From positions 2,742 to 7,783 of the forward strand of contig JASLNQ010000099.1 of the NCBI GenBank assembly GCA_030745955.1: a stretch of 5,042 nucleotides of DNA. Direction: 5' to 3'. A program made the translations under genes and the position numbers. The first letter of the stretch is position 1, and the number at the start of each line of letters is the position of its first letter. Under the pieces are notes generated by a model that searched no databases, had not been told where the DNA came from, and was given only the letters and a program-made list of their open reading frames with translations. The DNA comes from Dehalococcoidia bacterium. GTDB lineage: Bacteria > Chloroflexota > Dehalococcoidia > UBA1151 > UBA1328. Below are positions 1 through 5,042 of this stretch, piece after piece.

Positions 1-1
1 G

Positions 2-73
2 ATTGACGAAGCGACCCGGGCGGAACTGGATGACCTCATGCATGCGCTCGATATGGACGTTTCGAATCTATAG
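2..73 (+). CDS. C-terminal end of an unidentified protein (partial, 5' truncated by window edge)
   Basis: Reading from base 2, an open frame gives 23 residues ending in a TAG at 71-73. The tail is acidic and looks helical (…RAELDDLMHALDMDVSNL). Its codons resemble those of the neighbouring genes. A second frame is also open through this stretch as far as base 158, but its translation is rich in Trp, Arg and Gly and looks non-coding, so the first frame is preferred. The visible part is too short to assign a family. A terminator-like hairpin about 100 bases downstream fits a transcription unit ending here. Confidence 0.45.
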   Translation: MDEATRAELDDLMHALDMDVSNL

Positions 74-168
74 ACACGGCGGGTTATTGAGGTTCCGGGG
101 TGGTGTGGGGCTTACGGCCGGGGCGAAACTTGTGAACGCCCTGAATCCCTGGTGGTGACTACCCCCGT

Positions 169-192
169 AACCCCGTTGCCGGCCGGGGTTTT
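169..192 (+). terminator. Weak intrinsic-terminator-like hairpin
   Basis: AACCCCG (169-175) pairs perfectly with CGGGGTT (184-190) across an 8-base loop. The 3' arm runs into a TTTT tract (189-192). The stem is short (7 bp) and the T tract is only four bases, so this is a possible rather than convincing Rho-independent terminator. It lies between the gene ending at 73 and the start at 231, where a terminator would be expected. Confidence 0.35.
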
Positions 193-230
193 CAGCACAG
201 GCACGTGAACACCTCTAAACTTAGTTATAT

Positions 231-1046
231 ATGGCAGACCAAACGGACCGGACGCCAACCGACGATCATCTCTTTTGCGCCCACTGCGGGACCGAAAACG
301 CAAAAGGGGTTTACGCGTGCACCCGCTGCGGTGAGCGGCTGGTTGAGGTTACGACCGAAGTCGGGTCACCGGTTGAACTGGTCTCGTGCGCCCGGTGCGG
401 GAGCGCCAACAACAATCGGGCGGCGTACTGCTGGACATGCGGGACCGAGATGCACGACGCGATCCGCATTTCACCGACGCCGCAGGCGAAGCCCGCGGGA
501 GCCGCCCGGCCATACGAGCCCGACCTCAACCCGGTTTCAGCGCCGACATCCGATCCGAAAGACGACCGGGTCGATCTACGCGGTCCGGCTTCGAGTCCAA
601 TTTCGGGCGCGCCCGGTAGAGAGGCCGGCCCTGCGCCGCCGCCGGACAGTGGTTTCGGGATTCCGGATGAACCGGTTACGAACACGTCGGGGATGAGGGG
701 CGCAGAGATTCCGGAGCAGTTGCGGAAGTGGAACTGGGCTGCGTTTCTGGTGCCCGACATATGGGGGGTGTTCAATGGCGTCCCGTGGACGCTGGCCCTG
801 CTGGTGCTGGTGATTGTGCCGTTCATACCGTTTGAAATGCGGTTTGTGCTGGTGGTCGGGGCCCGGATATTCCTTGGGCTGCGCGGGAATCAGCTGGCCT
901 GGCAGGGTAAAAAGTGGAGGTCGGAGGCACATTTCCAGGTGGTACAGCGACGCTGGCTTACCGTGAGCGTCATTTTGATGGGGATTCTCCTGGTGCTGAT
1001 TTTCACTTCGCCCGAGTCTTTCACCGACGGTCAGCAGGGCCAGTAG
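231..1046 (+). CDS. Double zinc-ribbon membrane protein of unknown function
   Basis: This 271-residue protein has three parts. Residues 14-72 hold two zinc ribbons, each built from two CxxC knuckles: C16/C19 with C30/C33, and C53/C56 with C67/C70. Residues about 75-163 are a Pro/Gly/Asp-rich linker, probably disordered. Residues about 167-260 form a membrane domain that starts with the aromatic motif WNWAAFLVPDIWGVFNG. Hydrophobic segments lie near 184-216 and 243-259, with GLRGNQLAW (216-224) and conserved-looking Trp and Phe residues between them. The WNWxAFL…WGxxNG and GxRGNxxAW pattern recurs in small bacterial membrane proteins (DUF2628-like) that often carry N-terminal zinc ribbons. Their role is not established. 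By inference, the ribbons face the cytoplasm and bind zinc or a protein partner. No clear Shine-Dalgarno precedes the ATG; the upstream bases are AT-rich (TAAACT, then TTATAT), so a very short or absent leader is possible. The gene converges on the minus-strand acetyltransferase. Confidence 0.85.
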   Translation: MADQTDRTPTDDHLFCAHCGTENAKGVYACTRCGERLVEVTTEVGSPVELVSCARCGSANNNRAAYCWTCGTEMHDAIRISPTPQAKPAGAARPYEPDLNPVSAPTSDPKDDRVDLRGPASSPISGAPGREAGPAPPPDSGFGIPDEPVTNTSGMRGAEIPEQLRKWNWAAFLVPDIWGVFNGVPWTLALLVLVIVPFIPFEMRFVLVVGARIFLGLRGNQLAWQGKKWRSEAHFQVVQRRWLTVSVILMGILLVLIFTSPESFTDGQQGQ

Positions 1047-1059
1047 AAACCCGGTGCAG

Positions 1060-1095
1060 GCGGTGGCGTTGCAGTGGGCGGCGGCGGTGTTGCAG
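1060..1095. repeat. Imperfect 15-base direct repeat between convergent genes
   Basis: GCGGTGGCGTTGCAG (1060-1074) and GCGGCGGTGTTGCAG (1081-1095) match at 13 of 15 positions, in a G-rich spacer of about 50 bases. No terminator hairpin is visible for either of the converging genes here. The repeat may simply reflect the skewed composition of the spacer. Confidence 0.3.
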
Positions 1096-1098
1096 CGG

Positions 1099-1932
1099 TC
1101 AGTCCGCTGAGATTTCGCCTTCGGTCTCGGAGATCGGACCGGGGTAGCCCGGGCGCTCGACCCATCCCCACTTCCTGGCGTGCGTTTCGACGAGGCGCGT
1201 GAAGTGGCCCTGGTAGTCGTCGCTCTGCACTGGAGGGGTGGTCATGATCACTGCATCTTCCCCGTTGTCGGAGTAGTACCGGCGCCGCAGGCCGACTTCC
1301 TGGAACCCGTACTTCCTGTAGAGCTCGATCGCCGGTTCGTTCGACTGGCGAACCTCGAGTGTGACCACACGAGAGTTGTTCTCGACAGCCTGCTCGAGGC
1401 CGCTGATGAGGAGTAACTCGCCGATGCCTTTCCGGCGGTCTATCTCCCGCAGTCCGATGATCACGAGGTGGGCCTCGTCGAGCACAAACCACAGGCCCGC
1501 GAACCCTGCGATGTAGTCGTCCGGCAGCATTGGCCTGACGATGTAGTCGAGCAGGTACCTGTCGACGTTCCGTTTCACGCGGGCGGTGAACCTGTCGTCT
1601 TCTTTTTCTGTCCTGGTAGCGATCGCGTAGCGCGGTCCCAGATCCTTTTCGTCGGGGTGCCATTCTCGGACTGCGGCGAGGTACAGGCCGTTTTCGCGCT
1701 GCAGGTCCCGCGAGATACGGGTGATGGGTGTTAGCCCCGGAAATGCCTCGCGTTCGATGCTTTCGAGCATCACGGAATCGTCGAGCGTTGCGATCCGTAC
1801 CGAGATTTCATTCCGGGTGGGGCCTTCCGCCTGGGTTGTCAGGTTCGAGGTTTTCGACTCGTCCTTCACCAACCCGGCGTCGAGATCGGCGAACGCACCG
1901 GCGATTTTATTTTCGGGGTCGGAAAGGTTCAT
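1099..1932 (-). CDS. rimI: RimI-like protein N-alpha-acetyltransferase (GNAT) with a large internal insert
   Basis: From the ATG at 1932 the protein has 277 residues and a GNAT fold of the RimI type, which uses acetyl-CoA to acetylate the N-terminal alanine of ribosomal protein bS18 in the cytoplasm. VLDEAHLVIIGL (150-161) matches the corresponding strand of E. coli RimI. RRKGIG (166-171) is the acetyl-CoA pyrophosphate loop (R/QxxGxG). TLEVRQSN (191-198) and AIELYRKYGF (201-210) hold E193 and Y205, with the same 12-residue spacing as catalytic E103 and Y115 of E. coli RimI. RRRYYSDNGEDAVIM (216-230) is the typical RimI ending. E. coli RimI has 148 residues. The excess lies in an N-terminal extension (about 1-43), an Arg/Asp-rich insert (about 91-140) and a C-terminal tail (about 233-277). 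In-frame alternative starts are ATG at 1980 and GTG at 2007; none has a convincing Shine-Dalgarno. The family call is strong; the substrate is inferred. The gene is divergent from the exporter genes. Confidence 0.85.
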   Translation of the reverse strand: MNLSDPENKIAGAFADLDAGLVKDESKTSNLTTQAEGPTRNEISVRIATLDDSVMLESIEREAFPGLTPITRISRDLQRENGLYLAAVREWHPDEKDLGPRYAIATRTEKEDDRFTARVKRNVDRYLLDYIVRPMLPDDYIAGFAGLWFVLDEAHLVIIGLREIDRRKGIGELLLISGLEQAVENNSRVVTLEVRQSNEPAIELYRKYGFQEVGLRRRYYSDNGEDAVIMTTPPVQSDDYQGHFTRLVETHARKWGWVERPGYPGPISETEGEISAD

Positions 1933-1980
1933 TGGTTTTCGTCGCCGTGCCAGGTGAACGCCGACAGGGGCCGTAACCAT

Positions 1981-1993
1981 CCAGGTTACCTGG
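1981..1993. promoter_or_regulatory. 13-base palindrome, candidate operator
   Basis: CCAGGT-T-ACCTGG is a perfect inverted repeat with 6-base arms and a one-base centre. It lies in the divergent region upstream of the preferred acetyltransferase start, directly 5' of the alternative ATG at 1980. It could bind a dimeric regulator or form a small hairpin in the acetyltransferase leader RNA. A 6-bp palindrome also occurs often by chance, and if translation starts at 2007 the site would be coding. Confidence 0.25.
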
Positions 1994-2045
1994 CGTGTTG
2001 ATTGCACCGAGTTTATCGCGAATCACCGGGGATCTTGCACTCTCA

Positions 2046-2055
2046 CGAAATTTCG
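2046..2055. promoter_or_regulatory. 10-base palindrome in the divergent intergenic region
   Basis: CGAAATTTCG is a perfect palindrome lying between the acetyltransferase and the exporter genes. It is AT-centred, unlike its GC-rich surroundings. It may be a regulator site or a promoter element, but I could not place a convincing -35/-10 pair around it on either strand. Confidence 0.2.
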
Positions 2056-2120
2056 CGGTTGAAACAATACGCATTACGACGCTGCCTGCGCGATGCTTGT
2101 TGACCGTGGTTTAAGGACGC

Positions 2121-2125
2121 GGAGG
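2121..2125 (+). promoter_or_regulatory. Strong Shine-Dalgarno (GGAGG) upstream of the first exporter gene
   Basis: GGAGG lies 89 bases before the GTG at 2214, in a frame that stays open from just after a TAA at 2112-2114. The only start-like codon at a usable distance is ATC at 2130, four bases after the motif. No ATG, GTG or TTG occurs in this frame before 2214. The GTG at 2214 and ATG at 2220 have no good Shine-Dalgarno of their own. The motif therefore suggests translation may start at 2130 from a rare AUC codon, which would add 28 residues. It could also be a chance GGAGG in the leader. Confidence 0.35.
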
Positions 2126-2213
2126 ATTCATCACGGCTATCAGCCAGACGGCACCGGTAGGCAAAGCAGCCGGTACATCGTCAAGACCTGTCGAGGGTTC
2201 GAGCTCTGTCGGC

Positions 2214-3986
2214 GTGTTCATGCGCATCACGCGCATGGCGCTGCGCTACAGGTGGCGTCTCGTGTTCGGGCTCATCGCCATTTTCCTGGCCTCCGGGTTC
2301 CAGCTCGCGATCCCGATTCTCATCGGCGACGCAGTCGATACCGCCTTCAATCTCCTCGACGACGCAGAGGGCAAGGCCAAGGATGCGCTTATCGTCACCG
2401 CGGTCCTTCTTTTTGCTGCGTCGGTCGGGCGCGGCCTGGCGGCAATGTTCCAGAACTACATGGGCGAATCGATAGGCCAGCACATCGGCTACGAGCTGCG
2501 GATGCTGTACTACGAAAAGCTGCAACGGCTGTCGTTCAGCTACCACGCGGGCGTGCACACTGGAGACCTGATTACGCGTGGGATCCTCGACGTGGAAGGT
2601 GTGAGGATGTTCGTGCAGACGGCCCTGCTGCGGACGGTGTTCCTCGTGGTGTTGATCGGCACCGGGATGTACCTGATGCTAAGCGCCGACCTGACGCTCG
2701 GGCTGATTAGCCTGAGCTTCGTGCCCTTCGTTGCGTGGCGCGCCACCGCCGCGCGGCTGCGGCTCCGGGCGAACTGGTACGCGCTCCAGGAAAAGCTTTC
2801 AGGGCTGACCAAGGTGATGGACGAGAACCTCGGCGGGATCCGGGTGGTTAGGGCGTTCGCCTCGCAGAAGCACGAGATGGAGAAGTTCGACGTCGCTTCG
2901 AACGAAGCGCTGGCGCTCGCGAACGTGCAGGTGGGCATTCGTGCATCGAACATTTCACTTATGGGTGTGGCGTTCATGCTGTCCATGACTGCGGTGCTCT
3001 GGATCGGTGGGCAGAGGGTGATCGACGGCGAGATGTCGCGCGGTGACCTGATGCAGTTCCTGGCATTCATGAGCATTCTGCTGCAGCCGGTCCGCCAGAT
3101 CGGAATGATGATTAACGGTTACGCCCGGGGGTCGGCGTCGGGCGGACGGCTTTTTGCGGTGCTCGATCTCGAACCGGAAATCCAGGACAAGCCGGGTGCG
3201 AAGGACCTTGTGATCACCAAGGGCGTGCTCGAGTTCCACAATGTGAGCTTCGGGTACGAAGGCGAGCATACGCTGGACGGAGTGAGCTTTAAGGTGGAGC
3301 CGGGTCACACGGTCGGCATGGTCGGCCCCCCGGGTAGCGGGAAGTCGACGATCGCCCACCTTGCCCCGCGTTTTTACGACCCGATCGAGGGGTACATCAC
3401 GATCGACGGGCAGGACCTGCGCGACGTGACGATCGAATCGCTGCGACATGCGGTGGGCGTTGTTGAGCAGGACACGTTCCTGTTCACGGCCTCGGTTGAG
3501 CACAATGTCGCCTATGGCGACCCGTGGGCGCCGGACGACCGGGTGGAGCTGGCGTCGAAGTACGCCCAGCTGGGCGACTACATCGAGCGGTTGCCGGGTG
3601 GCTACGACACGATGGTGGGCGAGCGGGGTGTTTCGCTTTCGGGCGGTCAGCGCCAGCGGCTCTCGATCGCCCGGTCGATCATGCTGAAACCGAAGCTGAT
3701 TGTGTTCGACGACTCGACGGCGGCGATTGATGCCGCAACCGAGCAGCGTATCCGGGCTGCCCTTGAGGAACTGACGCGAGACCGGGCGACGATCATCATT
3801 TCACACCGCCTCAGCTCGCTCATGCATGCCGATGAAATCCTGTTCATCGAGGGCGGGAAGATAGTCGAGCGTGGGAGTCATGAAGAGCTGCTTGCACTGG
3901 GTGGCCACTATAACGACCTTTACGAGTTGCAGATCAGGCCGAGTGAAGACGCCGAACCGTTGGAAACCGAAGGGGACGGGTCGTAA
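2214..3986 (+). CDS. ABC exporter half-transporter with a degenerate Walker B site (TM287/BmrC-like subunit)
   Basis: The 590-residue product is a normal-length type IV ABC exporter half, with a membrane domain (about 1-320) and a nucleotide-binding domain (about 335-575). Six hydrophobic helices lie near 15-37, 59-79, 134-155, 158-177, 245-268 and 277-302. The nucleotide-binding domain has A-loop Y348, Walker A GPPGSGKST (371-379), Q-loop Q419, signature LSGGQ (475-479), Walker B LIVFDD (495-500), D-loop AAID (503-506) and switch H531. The usual catalytic Glu after the Walker B Asp is replaced by D500. That change is typical of the non-catalytic subunit in heterodimeric exporters such as TM287/288 and BmrC/BmrD, which pump drugs or lipids out across the cytoplasmic membrane. 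The stop overlaps the ATG of the next exporter gene by one base (TAATG), as expected for translational coupling of the two subunits. GTG 2214 is the first standard start codon, but ATG 2220 or a non-standard start at 2130 is possible. The substrate cannot be read from the sequence. Confidence 0.93.
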   Translation: MFMRITRMALRYRWRLVFGLIAIFLASGFQLAIPILIGDAVDTAFNLLDDAEGKAKDALIVTAVLLFAASVGRGLAAMFQNYMGESIGQHIGYELRMLYYEKLQRLSFSYHAGVHTGDLITRGILDVEGVRMFVQTALLRTVFLVVLIGTGMYLMLSADLTLGLISLSFVPFVAWRATAARLRLRANWYALQEKLSGLTKVMDENLGGIRVVRAFASQKHEMEKFDVASNEALALANVQVGIRASNISLMGVAFMLSMTAVLWIGGQRVIDGEMSRGDLMQFLAFMSILLQPVRQIGMMINGYARGSASGGRLFAVLDLEPEIQDKPGAKDLVITKGVLEFHNVSFGYEGEHTLDGVSFKVEPGHTVGMVGPPGSGKSTIAHLAPRFYDPIEGYITIDGQDLRDVTIESLRHAVGVVEQDTFLFTASVEHNVAYGDPWAPDDRVELASKYAQLGDYIERLPGGYDTMVGERGVSLSGGQRQRLSIARSIMLKPKLIVFDDSTAAIDAATEQRIRAALEELTRDRATIIISHRLSSLMHADEILFIEGGKIVERGSHEELLALGGHYNDLYELQIRPSEDAEPLETEGDGS

Positions 3987-4879
3987 TGGCAACGCGACCG
4001 TCCAGCGAGCGCGACCACGAAATTCCGCCGAAGGCTTCGATTCGCCTCGGTCCGACACGGGACGAAGAGGTTTTCGGTGAGGCATTTAACGGCCAGGTGG
4101 TCGGTCGTTTCATCAAGTACGTGGCGGTGTACAAGAAGCTGCTGGCCGTAGCGATTGCCGCAGTGTTGGTGTTCACGGTGTCGTCGATCATGTTCCCGCT
4201 GATAGTCAAGAGCGTCTTCGACACGGCGCTGGCCGAGGGCTCGCTGAGCCGCGAGAAACTGACGACGTTGATAATCGTTTTCCTGGCGGCCGTTGTCGTC
4301 AACTTTATTGCGAACTTCTTGCAGGAGTTGATTGTCGGCAGGGTGGCGGAACGAATACTGTTCGATATGCGCCGGATGATGTACGCGCACCTGCAGCGGA
4401 TATCGCTTTCGTTTATGGACAAGACTGAGATCGGGCGGCTGATGGCGCGCCTGCAGGGCGATGTGGCGGCATTGCAGGAATTCCTGCAAACGGCAGTGTT
4501 CGCGATCGGTGACCTGGTGTTGTTGACCGGGATTATCGGGACGGTGATCTGGCTCGACTGGCGGCTGGGCTTGATGACCCTGACCGTGGTGCCGACACTG
4601 CTGATCGTCCGGATTATCTGGCTGCCCCATGCGCGGCGGGCTTTCCTGCGTGCCCGGGTGACGTCGTCGATCGTGAGCGGGGCGCTCGCCGAGAATATCA
4701 ATGGCGTTCGCGTGGTGCAGGGCATGTCGCGCGAGTTCGTCAACTACGACCTTTTCGACATTCGTGCGTCGGACAACCTGCGCGCCGCGACCCGGGCTTC
4801 TAAGTTCGGCGTGATGATGCTGCCGATAGTCGACACCCTGACCGGGACGGTGGGCAATATCGTGCCGATGCTGTATTGA
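3986..4879 (+). CDS. Truncated partner ABC exporter subunit: membrane domain only, nucleotide-binding domain missing
   Basis: The product has 297 residues, about half the usual length of roughly 600. After a polar N-terminal tail (1-40) it has exporter helices near 52-74, 93-116, 168-190 and 193-213, and part of helix 5 (272-297). Typical ABC exporter stretches are present: PLIVKSVFD (71-79), LQRISLSFMDKTEIGRLMAR (136-155), DWRLGLMTL (191-199) and GVRVVQGMSRE (240-250). It ends with TGA at 4877-4879 inside helix 5, so helix 6 and the entire ATPase domain are absent. All three forward frames beyond the stop lack helix 6 or ATPase motifs, so a single point mutation or frameshift cannot explain the loss. 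The start ATG overlaps the upstream stop by one base. As the expected TM288/BmrD-type partner, this subunit should have carried the catalytic Glu. As shown, the product is very likely non-functional: a pseudogene by insertion or rearrangement, or an artefact of assembly. Confidence 0.85.
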   Translation: MATRPSSERDHEIPPKASIRLGPTRDEEVFGEAFNGQVVGRFIKYVAVYKKLLAVAIAAVLVFTVSSIMFPLIVKSVFDTALAEGSLSREKLTTLIIVFLAAVVVNFIANFLQELIVGRVAERILFDMRRMMYAHLQRISLSFMDKTEIGRLMARLQGDVAALQEFLQTAVFAIGDLVLLTGIIGTVIWLDWRLGLMTLTVVPTLLIVRIIWLPHARRAFLRARVTSSIVSGALAENINGVRVVQGMSREFVNYDLFDIRASDNLRAATRASKFGVMMLPIVDTLTGTVGNIVPMLY

Positions 4880-4947
4880 GGCCAATAGGAGGAGTCGACC
4901 GCGGTCATCGGTTTATAGATTTTGGCGCGATATGTGGTTTGTCCGGC

Positions 4948-4965
4948 GTGGGGGCTTGCCCCCAC
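4948..4965. repeat. Perfect GC hairpin, REP-like palindrome
   Basis: GTGGGGGC and GCCCCCAC form 8-base perfect arms around TT, so the RNA would probably fold as a 7-bp stem with a CUUG tetraloop. No T tract follows (CAGATCCCC), which argues against an intrinsic terminator. The sequence resembles the dispersed extragenic palindromes with a GGGGGCTTGCCCCC core seen in other bacteria, notably Pseudomonas REP elements. Whether it is repeated in this genome cannot be seen here. Confidence 0.5.
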
Positions 4966-4984
4966 CAGATCCCCTGTACATAAT
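4956..4984 (+). promoter_or_regulatory. Sigma70-like promoter candidate pointing right
   Basis: TTGCCC (4956-4961) and CATAAT (4979-4984) are separated by 17 bases, matching the consensus at 4 of 6 and 5 of 6 positions. The -35 lies in the 3' half of the hairpin. Transcription would run out of the window, possibly into a gene of an inserted element. Such pairs also arise by chance. Confidence 0.22.
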
Positions 4985-5042
4985 AGAGAGTTCGCCGACA
5001 GAAAAGCAGGGATGAGTCTTAGACCGAATGTCACTTCCTGAA

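Larger units (their letters stand above)
4880..5042. other. Non-ABC segment at the exporter breakpoint, possible mobile-element or repeat end
   Basis: These 163 bases replace the sequence that should encode helix 6 of the second exporter subunit. They appear less GC-rich than the genes and hold no convincing gene in any frame. They contain a 10-base palindrome GACCGCGGTC (4897-4906), an 18-base hairpin (4948-4965) and a promoter-like pair (4956-4984). A nine-codon ATG frame (5012-5041) is too short to support. No transposase fragment, terminal inverted repeat pair or target duplication can be identified within the window. The segment could be the edge of an insertion sequence, a non-autonomous repeat, rearranged intergenic DNA or a chimeric assembly join. 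Confidence 0.4.

Noticed and set aside
1031..1663. Minus-strand frame of 210 codons overlapping the acetyltransferase
   Set aside because: It is a shadow in another frame of the same strand. The Arg/Pro-rich product has no motifs, whereas the overlapping frame has all the RimI signatures.
2093..2710. Plus-strand frame of 205 codons overlapping the start of the first exporter gene
   Set aside because: Its Arg/His-rich translation shows no family features, and it overlaps about 500 bases of clear exporter coding sequence in another frame. It begins in the leader only because an ATG occurs there.
3920..4885. Long minus-strand open frames opposite the second exporter gene (up to about 320 codons)
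   Set aside because: They mirror a well-supported plus-strand coding region. The translations are rich in His, Arg and Gln or Ser, Thr and Ile, with no recognisable domain, as expected for antisense frames of a GC-rich gene.
4877..4960. Possibility that a simple nonsense mutation or frameshift, rather than insertion, truncates the second exporter gene
   Set aside because: Changing the TGA to TGG meets another in-frame stop (TAG, 4886-4888) and a third at 4916-4918. The other two frames also give no helix 6 or glycine-rich loop typical of the family.
4948..4975. Hairpin at 4948-4965 as an intrinsic terminator of the exporter operon
   Set aside because: The stem is strong, but the downstream bases are CAGATCCCC with no T run on the plus strand. 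On the minus strand the bases after the stem are GCCGGAC, also not T-rich.
4744..5034. Minus-strand frame of 96 codons spanning the exporter breakpoint
   Set aside because: About half lies antisense to the exporter coding region and the rest crosses the hairpin. No domain or Shine-Dalgarno supports it. It would only become interesting if the same frame recurred with copies of the repeat.
5012..5041. Nine-codon ATG frame near the right edge, downstream of the promoter candidate
   Set aside because: It is too short and has no supporting features beyond a weak purine-rich stretch before the ATG. Chance is the simplest explanation.

Overview
The window is bacterial and fairly GC-rich, with compact genes and GTG as well as ATG starts. 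No rRNA, tRNA or CRISPR array is visible. The RimI-like acetyltransferase has a large internal insert and conserved 'FAGLWFVLDEAH' and 'GIGELLL' stretches that resemble RimI-like proteins I associate with Chloroflexota. The zinc-ribbon/'WNWAAFL' membrane protein is also compatible with that phylum. I therefore lean towards an uncultivated Chloroflexota (Dehalococcoidia or SAR202-like) genome, with only moderate confidence and from family recall alone.

Layout from left to right. The last 23 codons of an unidentified plus-strand gene end at 73, followed by a short spacer with a weak terminator-like hairpin (169-192). Next is a plus-strand gene (231-1046) for a double zinc-ribbon protein with a disordered linker and a C-terminal membrane domain. 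It converges, across only about 50 bases, on a minus-strand RimI-type protein N-acetyltransferase (1099-1932). A divergent intergenic region of roughly 200 bases follows, with two short palindromes and a strong GGAGG Shine-Dalgarno sequence. Finally come two plus-strand ABC exporter genes that overlap by one base (TAATG): a full-length half-transporter (2214-3986), then a second half-transporter (3986-4879).

The exporter pair looks like a heterodimeric multidrug/lipid-type exporter of the TM287/288 or BmrC/BmrD kind. The first subunit has Asp where the catalytic Walker B Glu normally sits, so it should carry the degenerate ATP site, and the second subunit should supply the catalytic Glu. In this window, however, the second gene stops inside transmembrane helix 5, so helix 6 and the whole nucleotide-binding domain are missing. 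None of the three forward frames downstream restores them. The last 163 bases (4880-5042) are non-ABC sequence with an 18-base perfect hairpin and a promoter-like motif. This points to an inserted or rearranged element, or to an assembly chimera.

The points most worth a second look are the broken catalytic half of the exporter and what lies at its breakpoint. Next are the possible non-AUG (AUC) start of the first exporter gene and the large insert in the RimI-like enzyme. I found no evidence for a wholly new multi-gene system.
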